From the NCBI GenBank assembly GCA_023853785.1, contig JAJIRX010000816.1, forward strand, positions 1 through 33,562: a DNA stretch of 33,562 nt, in the 5' to 3' direction. Below, in pieces: positions 9,776 through 19,173 of this stretch (within the stretch, counting starts at the first letter, position 1; the number at the start of each line of letters is the position of its first letter). The DNA is from Psilocybe azurescens. Taxonomy: Eukaryota; Basidiomycota; Agaricomycetes; Agaricales; Agrocybaceae. The notes under the pieces are model-generated. The model made no database searches and had not been told where the DNA came from. It worked only from the letters and a program-made list of their open reading frames with translations. The position numbers were made by a program, and so were the translations under genes.

Positions 9776-9786
9776 AGAACGAGACT
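9776..9786 (+). promoter_or_regulatory. candidate self-priming primer binding site
   Basis: AGAACGAGACT begins 2 nt after the 5' LTR. It is the exact reverse complement of AGTCTCGTTCT at 9701-9711 in the LTR, which lies ~34 bp downstream of the TATA box, where the RNA 5' end is expected. Tf1 of fission yeast primes reverse transcription with the first 11 nt of its own mRNA paired to an 11-nt PBS, the same length as here. There is no TGG start as in a tRNA-primed PBS. Confidence 0.75.
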
Positions 9787-9959
9787 CTACACTCATCCGC
9801 ACAAACCCTCCCCCCTCTCAACAAACCCACCCGGGCTTATACGCCTTCCTTCCCCAAAAATTTCTCGCCTATTACCGCCAAAAATCCGCGCCGCCCTACT
9901 CCTTCCTTCGCAAACGCCTACCCCGCCCTGTCCGTGTATCTCGCCCCCCGCCCTTTTTC

Positions 9960-10279
9960 CTGTTGCGTCTCCACTTGGGAGATCTGCAACGTCTTCCACA
10001 AGCTGCCTTCCGCGACCGTCTCCGACTTAGCTTATCGTGATCTTTTGCATCTCTGACGAAATCGACTGTCTCTTACTCCGTGCAGCTTTGCGTAGGAACT
10101 ACGTCAACACGGCCTATCTTCGCCTGCGTCTCGCTACTTTGCAAGGCGCTGGTTATCTTTGTTCTACCCAGCTGCGTGCCGCGCTGACTCTTGCCCAAGC
10201 CAACCTTCGTCTTGCAAACGACAAGGTCACCGACGCCGCTGTCTCTTGGCTCGTCTGGTCGCTGAGCACGACGCTTTGA
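9960..10279 (+). pseudogene. coding-like segment upstream of gag
   Basis: The frame WEICNVFHKLPSATVSDLAY near 9975-10030 passes through one frame shift into ALRRNYVNTAYLRLRLATL and AALTLAQANLRLANDKVTDA (10085-10240). It looks like an alpha-helical protein and lies inside the retroelement. A pyrimidine-rich, stop-rich stretch of ~350 bp (10285-10635) follows before the next good ATG. It may be an extra small ORF or the true N-terminus of gag separated by an intron. No family recognised. Confidence 0.35.
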
Positions 10280-10635
10280 CAGGTGGTCGCACTGCTCTGC
10301 AACGCCGGACAGCTTACCCGACCTCCTACCTCCTGAATTCGACCCCTTTTTTTGACTTTACGCTTGTGTTTTTGCCTCTATTTTTTACGCATACATTCTG
10401 TTCTTTTCTTTTGTTTGTTGCACGCGTCTCTTTATACTGCATTTTTTTTTAATTCTTTAGCGCATACACTCGGTCCTCACGCGCATATATCTTCCGCTTT
10501 CTTCAGCTTACACTCTCTGTGTTCTTGGACTTCGCCTCTGGACTGAGCTGCATATATTTGTCTCTGTTTGATCCTTCTGTTCTCTACTTGTCTCTTGCCT
10601 TTCTTTCTGTCCTTCGTTTTCCACTTCTGTTAATT

Positions 10636-11997
10636 ATGGCTGCAGCTGCAAAGCTAAACGCGCTGCCGCGCAATCTCAGTCTGTCTCTGGTCCCTCTTCT
10701 TCCTCCACTCCCGTGTTCAACCCTGGAGCGCCCCACTTTTCACCCGCCTGGACCCTCTGTCCACTCTGTGCCCCCAAGTCTTTCTATGCCTCCGAACATC
10801 GGTTTGGCCCCCTGCTCTCAGCGAACACTGCCCCTGGCCTGTCCGAAGCCTCGATTCGCGCAATCATTGACTCCAATCGTGAATCGACCAAGCAGCTCAT
10901 GGACTTGTCCCGCTAAGCCAACAAAGATATGGTAAAAGAGATCGTCCACAGTCTCCTGGCTTTGCCCGTCTTCCAACAACTGCCTACTCCTGCCACATCC
11001 GCTGCACCCGCCTCCTGTACCCGATGCGCCGAAGCCAAGAAAGTACAAAGTTCCTTTCCCAAAAGCTTTTGACGGCCGCTCTTCCAGCGTGCATGACTTC
11101 TGCTCTTCCTGGCAGAACTTCTTTTACTCTGACCCCTCCGCCTATGCCGACGCTTACTGCGAAGGTCCGTACTGCCCTGAGCACTTTTTGACGAGGGGCT
11201 CCGCCCGTATCTGGCGCAACAGAGTCATCGAGGATATCGAGTCTGGCGCCTTCGTCGTGACGTCTTGGGAGGCTTTCGAATCAAAGTTTAAGGACACGTT
11301 TCCTTAACCACTACGAGCGCGACGTAGGCTGCACGTGAGATTTCAAACATCCGCCAAGGTTCCAGGCCTACTCAAGATTTTCTTATCGAATTCGATGACC
11401 TGGCCTTGCGTTCGAATTCAATGACGCTGCCCTTGTCCAGTGTCTGAAGCGTGCTTTGAATACGCGCTGCTGCGCGAGATCAACCGTTGTACTGCCTACT
11501 TGGCCTCGTTCAAGGAATGGAAGGAGGCCGCCCTGGCCACTGCCCATAAGATACGTGAGAGCGACGCCTCTGTTGATGACGCGCTCAACTCCGCCCCACC
11601 GTGGGGAGCGCCGCGGCCTCTTCTCGCTGGTTCAGACCCGTGGGTAACGTACCTGTCCGCGCTTCTGCTTCCACTCCGCGAAGCCTCCGCGACTCCCGCT
11701 CCCAATGCCTCCCTACCTTCCTCGATGGCTGCCCCCGCCGATAAATTCTCTGGGCCTCGCCGAGACATGTCCTCCCTACTGTGCTTCAACTGTGGCACCT
11801 TGGGCCACTTCGCAAAGACATGCGTTCATCCCAAGAACCCCAACATTCAGCGCCAGTCCCGGTCGAGGCTCGAACGTGCACGCGCCGTGGTCAAAGATTT
11901 CGAGGCCCTTCCGGAGGATGAACGTGAGCTGATTTTCAGGATGGAAATGGGTGACGACGAAGATGATGATGTGGATTTTGCGGTCGGCGTCGAGTGA
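10636..11997 (+). pseudogene. gag: gag (capsid/nucleocapsid) of the chromovirus
   Basis: Starts MAAAAK at 10636; a one-base loss soon after shifts the frame into AKRAAAQSQSVSGPSSSS. Capsid-like sequence follows: SEASIRAIIDSNRESTKQLM, FPKAFDGRSSSVHDFCSSW, RIWRNRVIEDIESGAFV and EAFESKFKDTF. The C-terminal segment has one CCHC zinc knuckle, CFNCGTLGHFAKTC (spacing C2C4H4C), near 11780-11821, then an acidic tail ending at TGA 11995-11997. The usual role is to form the particle and bind RNA. Breaks include a TAA at about 10914-10916, where a CAA Gln codon would fit, and several frame shifts between 11030 and 11440. The downstream pol frame is -1 relative to the end of gag, which could be programmed frameshifting or error. 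Confidence 0.8.
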
Positions 11998-13170
11998 CGG
12001 GTGTGTCCTCGCCGCCGCCTTCTGACTTTAATTCTTTTGTACCTTCCCAAAGTTTTAATCGATTTGTTTTACAATTCACACCCACCTCTGAGTACCCCCC
12101 TGCAACGCCCTGCTGCGCCCTGTCCCAATAGCTCCCCCCCTCTACTTCTGCTCTTCCCATGCCATCGGTACTGTTGTGCCCCAACATGCCTTGCCCTCCT
12201 GTCTCCGCCTCTGTCCCTGAACCCCAGCTTGCCCTTTCAAATACAGAGGCCACCCTGTTCTTGCCCGATGGCGGCCATGACGCCGATGGCCTGCTCGACC
12301 TACCTCCACTACAAAAGGCTACGAAAGCGACGACGAAGACGTCGACGGCGACGACCACACGCCTGACATTCGCACCAACGCTGTGGCAGATCACAGCCGT
12401 CACCCTCCCCCTGCTCCCTCCACTGTCCTCTCCGTTACCCCCTTGGCTGCCCGTGCCGTCCGTTCTCCTTCTGATAGGAAGTCGAGGACCATGCTGTCTA
12501 TCCTTCAGCGCTGCCGTGCAGCCTTGCCGCTGCACGTGGTCTGTGCAGAAAATTTTACGCACTTGGTCAAAGCCTGATCGCTGGGATGAAGTCGACGTAG
12601 TCGTTTATCCTGTCTCTGTGCTCTGCGAACGACGATGTCGCCCTGGATATGTTGCGTCAGCTGAAAGACCCTAAATCTTTCATCTCCCGGTTAGGCACCA
12701 AGTGCTTCAACGTGTCGTTGGGTGTCTCCCTGCCTGGCCCCGGCCCATTCACGGTCGTCGATGCGCTCATCGATAGCGGAGCAACTGGGTGCTACATCAA
12801 CCAGTCTTTTGTGGACTCACACTGCATTCCGACCTGCCCCTTGCCCCACCCGATATGCGTATACAATGCTGACTTGTCGCTGAACGCCGCCGGGCGCCAT
12901 CCGCGACTGCGTATTGCTGACCGTCCGCATTGATGATCACGTTGAGAATCTGCGGCTGTCCGTCACCAACACCGGGTCGTCGTCCATGATCCTCGGCCAC
13001 TCCTGGCTCAAGTTCCATAACCCGGAGGTGGATTGGTCGCGGAGCCGCCTTTGCTTCTCGCGATGCCCTATTTCCTGTGGTTCCGATGTCGTTGACTCCT
13101 GCGACCCTGATGGTGAGGCCCTACGTGGGCTCGAGGGCGGCGCCCCGCCAGCCCCTCCAACGTTTCCGAC
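11998..13170 (+). pseudogene. pol: pol N-terminal part with aspartic protease
   Basis: A Pro/Ser/Thr-rich linker (12000-12640) leads into KSFISRLGTKCFNVSLGVSL and the retropepsin active-site motif DALIDSGATGCYIN, with DSG encoded at 12772-12780. After a frame shift near 12900 the second half of the fold is visible: LRLSVTNTGSSSMILGHSWL followed by KFHNPEVDW. The ILGxxWL-NP-IDW pattern is standard in Ty3/Gypsy proteases. The enzyme would cleave the gag-pol polyprotein within the particle. Confidence 0.8.
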
Positions 13171-14241
13171 ATGGAGGATTTTGCGTGTGCCATCAACGAT
13201 GTCCTCGACGACGGCGACAGACTACTCGCAATCGACCTCGCACTGCTGTCCGATGACACTCTGCCACACATGGCTGCTTGTGAACATGTCAGGAGGGTGG
13301 TCGGTGTTCCCCTGGCTTACCCGGATCGCTACATGTCCGACTTCAGCAGTGTCTTCTCCAAAGACGATTTTGACGAACTCCCCCCGCGCAGACCCTGGGA
13401 CCATGCAATCAACCTCAAGCCGGATGCTAAAACTGTTAAGGCTAAGATCTTCGCTCTCTCCCCAGCGGAGAAGGCCAAACTGAAAGAGTGGGTTGCGGAA
13501 CAAAAACGTCACGGGGCGCATACGTGACTCCATCTCCCCTTTCGCCTCCCCTTTCTTCTTCATCAAAAGAAAGACGGCGAGTTACGTCCCATCCAGGATT
13601 ACCGGCGCCTCAACGACATGACTATAAAGAATCGCTACCCACTCCCCCTCATCTCCGACCTGATGGACAAGTTGAAAGGCGCTAAAGTTTTCACCAAACT
13701 TGACGTCCGCTGGGGCTTCAACAACGTGCGTATTCGTGACGGAGATGAGCACAAGGCCGCCTTCATCACGGAATTCGGGCTTTTCGAACCCCTTGTCATG
13801 TTTTTTGGCCTTACGAACTCACCTGCAACGTTCCAAAACATGATGAATGACCTATTCTCTGATTTGGTATCTGGTGGTCATGTCATCATCTATATGGACG
13901 ATATTCTAATATTCACAGACGACCTTGCCTCCCACAGGACCATTGTGCGCCAAGTACTCCAAATCCTCCAAGACAACAGACTGTACCTCAAGCCGGAGAA
14001 GTGTACCTTCGAAGCATCCGAGGTCGACTACCTGGGCGTCATCGTTGGTAATGGTGAGCTTCGCATGGACCCCAAGAAGATTCAAGCTGTCGCAGACTGG
14101 CCAATTCCCACCTGCAAGAAGGACGTGCAACGCTTCCTCGGCTTTGTCAACTTTTACCGCCGCTTCATCAAGGATTTCTCAAAGATGTCTTCCTGCCTGA
14201 ATAAACTGGGGGCAACGTCCCTTGGCGATGGACGTCTTTAG
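13171..14241 (+). pseudogene. pol: reverse transcriptase domain of pol
   Basis: An approach segment (FSSVFSKDDFDELPPRRPWDHAI) leads to the RT. Conserved blocks are LRPIQDYRRLNDMTIKNRYP, KVFTKLDVRWGFNNVRI, FGLTNSPATFQNMMN and the catalytic YMDD in VIIYMDDILIF (YMDD codons 13891-13902). QNRLYLKPEKC-like and FLGFVNFYRRFIKDFS segments complete the RT-connection region. Two compensating single-base indels fall at 13500-13580 (GGGG and AAAAG runs), and the frame is the same before and after them. That is the pattern expected of homopolymer sequencing errors. It would copy element RNA into DNA in the cytoplasmic particle. Confidence 0.9.
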
Positions 14242-14700
14242 AACATGATGCCTTCACGGGCCTCCGTGATGCTTGCACCCGTGGTTCTGTCCTGACTCTC
14301 CCCGTCGACAATGCCCCTTTCCGTGTCGAGGCCGACAGTTCTGGTTTTGCGACTGGCGCCGTCCTCAGCCAGCTGTCGGGTGATGTTTGGCGACCAGTGG
14401 CGTTTTTCTCCAAGTCCCTCAGCGACGTTGAGCGTAACTATGAGATTCACGATCGTGAGCTCTTGTCTATCATGCGTGCACTGTCTGACTGGCGACGCTA
14501 CCTACACGGCTGTGACACGCCCGTCGAAATCCACACGGACCACAAGAATCTGCAATATTTCATGACTGCGCTAAAAGCTGAACAGGCGCCAAGCTCGGTG
14601 GTCTCTCGAGCTCGCCGAATTCGCCTTCACCCTGATTCACAAACCTGGCTCTACCCTGGTTTGCGCTGACGCGCTCTCGCCGGCCCGACTACGACGACGG
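14230..14700 (+). pseudogene. pol: RNase H domain of pol
   Basis: After a frame shift at ~14205-14240 the sequence reads PFRVEADSSGFATGAVLSQL, VAFFSKSLSDVERNYEIHDR, ELLSIMRALSDWRRYLHG and VEIHTDHKNLQYFM. These are the standard Ty3/Gypsy RNase H blocks, with D in VEADSS, E in DREL and D in HTDHKNL. A further indel near 14590 breaks the frame before [18 protein letters not shown] sequence. The enzyme removes the RNA strand during reverse transcription. Confidence 0.85.
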
Positions 14701-14809
14701 CAGAACTGACAACGACGACATCGTGCTACTCAAACCCGAACACATCCGCCGCTCATCGGCTGCAGATCTGCCTGACTGCCCGCTGCTGTCTGACATTTTG
14801 GCTCACCCT

Positions 14810-15620
14810 GATGATCTCAGCGACGTCTGGTCGAAGTTCCGCGAACGTTAACGGCTGGTCAAACGTCAATGGGCTCGTTTGTTGGTTCAACAGAGTCTAC
14901 GTACCTGATAAATCTCACCTGCGTGAGCGCATCCTTGCCGAGTGTCACGATTCTGTTACCGCTGGCCACCCAGGTCGCGCTAAGACAATCGAGCTCGTCC
15001 AACGCGACTTTTGGTGGCCCTCCCTCGCGAAAGATGCCCGCCGTTCACGTCGACGGTTGTGTGATTTGCCAGAAGTGCAAGCCGTTGCGACAGTCTCCAC
15101 ACGGGCTGCTGACACCGAACGAGATCCCTGGCAGCATCTGGGATGTGATTTCGGTCGACCTCATCGTGGACCTCCCTCTCAAAAGGCTTCGACTCCATCT
15201 TTGTCATCGCCGATCGCCTCTCGAAGATGGTCCGCATGATGCCTTGCAAAAGTCAATCACCTCCGAAGGTCTTGCCCGCCCTATACCGCTGACAACGTCT
15301 GGAAACTGTTTGGCCTCCCCAGGCGTATCATCTCTGACAGGGGTTCCGTGTTCTTGTCGAACTTCATGCGCGCGCTCAACGGCATCTTGGGCATTTCCAT
15401 GAACGCCTCTACTGCCTTCCGACCCCAGACCGACGGCCAAACCGAACGCGCTAACCAAGAGATTGAACAATACCTACGTATCTTCGTGGACATGCGCCAA
15501 AAGGATTGGTCCGAATGGCTCGCTTGCGCAGAATTCGCAATCAACAACCGCGTCAACTTCGTCCACGGGCTACTCGCCTTTCTTTCTCAATTTCGGTCAA
15601 AACCCTCGTAGGCCCATGCA
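14810..15620 (+). pseudogene. pol: integrase domain of pol
   Basis: The N-terminal HHCC zinc-binding module is visible as ECHDSVTAGHPGRAKTIELV and FWWPSLAKDARR, then, in a shifted frame, DGCVICQKCK. The DDE core follows: D in WDVISVDLIVDLP, D in RRIISDRGSVFLSNFM and E in TDGQTERANQEIEQYLR. NFNAST-like sequence reads GISMNASTAFRPQ. Frame shifts near 15040, 15185, 15285 and 15570 interrupt it. It would insert element DNA into the host chromosome. Confidence 0.87.
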
Positions 15621-16242
15621 GCCATCCAGGTTGGACGACGATAGGGTCCCAGCGTGCCGCCAGCGTTTGCAAAACAAATGGACGCTCTGCACAAGGATGC
15701 CTCTGCAGCTCTGGGCTTAGCCGCCGATGCGATGAAGCGGGCGTACGATAAGAATCACCGCGAGGCGCCTGTACTCTCACATGGCGACCTTGTCCTGCTC
15801 GATGCGAGTGATATCAAGACGACCACGCCCCACGAAGAAGTTTGACTTCAAGCGTCACGGTCCTTTCTCCGTGTTGGACAAAGTTGGTGCTCAATCATAT
15901 CGCTTACAGCTGCCGGACGCTTGGAAAATTCATAACGTGTTTCATGTCTCCAAACTCACGCCGTTCCGTAAACCATCTTTCCCTGGCCAGTCGACAACTT
16001 CTGATACGCCCGACATTGTCACAAATGCTACCAACCCCGCTCTGGCTTTGGTTCTGAATCACCGCTGGCGCAACGGCACCCAGTTCTTGGTTTGCCTGGA
16101 TGGACACGATTCGGAGGACGCTTTTTGGGACGTCGAACGCAACATTCACGATCCTTCTGGGCGTATTGGCAAGTTACAAATCTGCAAACGCTCTCTGTTG
16201 ATTGGGGGGTTTTTTTTTAAGGAGGGGGTGATGTTAGAGTAG
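15621..16242 (+). pseudogene. pol: integrase C-terminal region with chromodomain-like tail
   Basis: A helical segment (DALHKDASAALGLAADAMKR, AYDKNHREAP) leads to the GPF/Y-like module (LSHGDLVLLDAS, RHGPFSVLDKVGAQSYRLQL) and NVFHVSKLTPFRKPSF. The last ~70 residues (VLNHRWRNGTQFLVCLDGH followed by DSEDAFWDVERNI) align with the chromodomain pattern IL-R-G--YLV-W-GY---E-TWEP--NL, but the usual W-x-GY aromatic is replaced by LDGH. Chromodomains in chromovirus integrases target heterochromatin marks; whether this divergent version binds them is unknown. The frame is open from 15781 to the stop at 16242. Confidence 0.8.
16219..16231 (+). promoter_or_regulatory. polypurine tract
   Basis: AAGGAGGGGGTGA lies directly before the 3' LTR and after a run of eight T's, as expected for the plus-strand primer of an LTR retroelement. 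It overlaps the end of the pol reading frame. Confidence 0.85.
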
Positions 16243-16393
16243 ACTACTCTAACGTAACGTGACCTGCTCCACAGGTCACATGTCCGTATAAAATACCACG
16301 TTCTGTCTCGTATGTACTTCAGTCTCGTTCTGGTCTATACACCCATCGTCTCCACTTGCTTGCCTCTCGCCCCTTTCGGGTCTTCGTCTGACA
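16232..16393 (+). repeat. 3' LTR (162 bp)
   Basis: Matches the 5' LTR without a single substitution. The three differences are indels: GTGAAC versus GTAAC, C5 versus C4, and GG versus GGG. The TATA box and both inverted repeats are preserved. Confidence 0.93.
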
Positions 16394-17943
16394 TTTACTC
16401 AGACCGACAACTACAGAATGGTTTCCGAGTGATCAACATTTAACTTTGTCGCTTGCTCAACGACGAATTGCAGGCCACTGCTATCTCTGTGGTAGAGCTG
16501 GTCTACGAGCTGGCATCTCCCTTCCGCCTTCCCAGTCATAATGGCTATTTGGCTTGCGAGATAGATGCGCAAATCATTAGACATTCTCCAACGCCGATCT
16601 CTTATTCGTCTCAACTCCGGAGACATCGATAGGCACTACGATCATTGTTGCAAGACTCCCAGACCAATATGATGATCATAGAAGCATGTCAAAAAAAAGC
16701 ACAGTAAACCGCACCTGAGACTTCTATTCATCACCTCTCATCGACGGGAACCCAGGGCAGAGAAATGTCAGGGACAATGCAACCTCTTTGGTATGATAGC
16801 AATCGTTGACGTGTTCTATCCGCTGCATTACACACGAGACGGAAAATGACATGTACACTCAAAGGCAAAAGCAGAGCAGGAATAGCTGGTCATCGTCGTC
16901 AGGAAACAATGATGAATCTAATTGAGGCTGAGAGAGATAAAGAAGAGATCGTTAAATATAGACTGGAAAGGAAAAGCAAAAAAGGACAGTAATTCCAATC
17001 TGACCAGCGGCCGGTAGCCATTCAATAATTAAAGCCTTTACATCACACGTTTATAGGATAGTTGTAGTTGTCTGCATCGTAGATGTTGCCAGCCGAGAAA
17101 GTAAAGGAAGGAAGGAAGAGATTCCCGCTACCTTCAGGTAGTGGGTCTTAGAGTACTTTGATTTCGAAAATTGGCAGTGAAATGCAAAACCGTCAGCTCT
17201 GTCATGTGCTTTTTACCACGCCACTATTTTTGAGTCATCGTTGTCGTCATGGGCCAGCATGGCCCCACAAGCTAACCAGATGTCCTTCGCAGCATTCAGC
17301 ATTTTGGCTTCAGCAAAAGTTAAATGATATTTACTTCATTTGCTCGATCTTGGAATTCAAACTCACTTCTGGCCTGTGAAGCTACATTTCCAAATTATCA
17401 CAGAACTAAAGAAACATGCAAAAGATTTCATTCACCCTCAGAACTTAGCTGCTGGTTTAGATATCTTCACTTATTTTGAACGTCATAGCCGATACACAAA
17501 CAATGTAGATGATTTGAAGAACAGAATTATAGCTCATTTTTTGAGAAGGTAGCGGGCCTTGCCGCTTGCCGGCCTTATATTTATACAAAAAGGTCACATC
17601 AGCGTCCGTGCTCAAATAGATCCGTCAGGTGATCCAAGACACACAGTCAGCGTCTGGTCGCGTCCGTCTATGTAAATGGAAATTTAAAGCTGCACCTCAA
17701 CTGCAGTCCAACTTTCAGGGCTGAGAGTTAGATATAATTATATATATATAGCTTTAGATGGCATCTTCAATAATAAATCAATTATTTAGTGTTCAAACGA
17801 TGTGTCTACGCTGAGTCTATGTGTAACTATGAGTGGTCGAATACTCTTAAAGAATATGCGTCTGTCTGGGAAATGCGACTAATTTATCATTAAAACTAGC
17901 TCAGGCACTCACTATCTATACATCAAATGTGGGCTTCCTCTCC
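16394..17943. other. host DNA between retrotransposon and seven-TM copy B
   Basis: A plus-strand coding-like frame runs from about 16447 to 16632 (LLNDELQATAISVVELVYEL, then PFRLPSHNGYLACEIDAQII). A second, at 17340-17552, contains ITELKKHAKDFIHPQNLAAG and YFERHSRYTNNVDDLKNRII. Neither has a recognised family or a clear gene structure. A short TA repeat lies near 17738-17750. The rest shows nothing. Confidence 0.35.
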
Positions 17944-19173
17944 TCACCAGCCAGAATTGCCATCATCTCCGTCATTGTCTGTATGCTGCGATGAGGTATG
18001 ATAGCTTTGGAAATTTAGACCAGATATACGTGTTATGGTGGATACGTGGGTGTTATCCACGCTCGTGTGTGCAATCCTAGCAACGAGTACTGTGGGGGCC
18101 AATCCCTGAATGGAACGGTAAGGATCCATACTTTGAATCTTAACAAAGGTAATGCAACATACCCCGACAATGGTAAGAACAACCTGTATATACGGTTGTA
18201 CAATGCACAAGGAAGATCCAATAGTTTGAGTGGCTGGTATGACGTTGATGATGGCGCCGACAAGAAATACCAGTGAATAGACCGCTGCCGATTCCACTAA
18301 GATTACAACTGTATGCTTGAATCGGCCTTTTGACGAAGTACCATTCCACTGTGAAGCAGAATAGATTCGATATGCGATGAGAGATGTGGCCATTATAGTC
18401 GTTCCAGACGACACAAATAACTGTGCGCTACGAATGTTGTTCTCCAGCGCGGCTTGCGCGGGCGTCTACTATCCCACCTTTAAAGGCCATCACTGCTGTC
18501 GCGAAAGAAAAGACCTTATTACGAAGTTAGCACTCAGATTTCGATTAGTACAATGGACTCTTTACCTATCTCAACTACGAAAAAGAATACTGGAATTGAA
18601 ATTATGCGCGAACGACCGACCCCAGACGTGAAAGCACCTCCAGATCTTTCAGAATTCGGTCAGCAGCCCACTAGCTATAATATTGATTTACTGACCAGTA
18701 GTGCGTCGGATATAACAAACAGAGAAAATGTAAGGATCTCCAAGATCACGAAGGCCCAAAGGGGTCCACCTTCAACTGATGCAACGAAGATTGTCGCCCG
18801 CGAATCCCCATTGGTAACGAAGGAAAACTCCAGGAAGAACCATTCGAGCACGAATATGAAGAATGATATCAGGTATAACACAGTTATAGCTGATATTACG
18901 ACACGGCGATGTGCATGTGCACCTTTTCTCGACACTTGTTTCTCGTTAGAGGGATTGTACAGTCAAACTGCTAGTTATACTCACAGTACAAATACATTGT
19001 TCCCGCATATACCATTGTGTAGATCCCTTTATCTTATTTTTAGTATTTGCCCCTGACATGGATGCGCCTCACATACCCATTAAGAAGTTCAACGCCATGG
19101 AAGAGTTGAGGTTGGTACCAATGGTAGATATTTGCCTCGAAAGAGACGGGAGATCTTCTGCTGGTAGGGACAT
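17944..19173 (-). pseudogene. seven-TM membrane protein gene of basidiomycete type, copy B (frameshifted)
   Basis: Six exons parallel copy A: 19077-19173, 18985-19026, 18696-18934, 18566-18645, 18163-18492 and 17944-18105. Donors GTATGT, GTGAGT, GTCAGT, GTAAAG and GTATGT are all good. It starts MSLPAEDLPSLSRQISTIG. Landmarks are YTMVYAGTMYLY, FVTNGDSRATIFVASVEGGP, IWRCFHVWGRS, IRSAQLFVSSGTTIMATSLI, ESAAVYSLVFLVGAIINVIP and GLAPTVLVARIAH. Expected role: multi-pass membrane protein, function unknown. Damage: one extra base in exon 4 at about 18606-18612, and a frame break with nearby stops in exon 5 near 18465-18475. Otherwise the frame is open, so it could be functional if those are sequencing errors. 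It is a same-strand paralogue of copy A, and together they look like a former tandem pair. Confidence 0.75.

Larger units (their letters stand above)
9611..16393 (+). mobile_element. full-length Ty3/Gypsy chromovirus LTR retrotransposon
   Basis: 6783 bp bounded by near-identical LTRs. It contains a self-priming type PBS, a gag zinc knuckle, an aspartic protease, RT with a YMDD box, RNase H, integrase, a C-terminal chromodomain-like segment and a polypurine tract. The order PR-RT-RH-IN is that of Ty3/Gypsy, and the chromodomain plus self-priming PBS point to the Tf1/sushi-like chromoviruses. Reading frames are broken by many single-base indels. The LTRs differ only by three single-base indels, so the insertion is recent and many breaks may be sequencing errors. 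The 5-bp flanks (CGTAC before, TTTAC after) do not form a perfect target duplication. Confidence 0.93.

Noticed and set aside
9692..10030. 112-codon plus-strand frame starting inside the 5' LTR
   Set aside because: Starts upstream of the likely RNA start and is low-complexity Pro/Ser; the protein-like frame in this area is a different one from about 9960.
9606..16398. 5-bp target duplication of the retrotransposon
   Set aside because: Flanks CGTAC and TTTAC share only three bases; reported as absent rather than forced.
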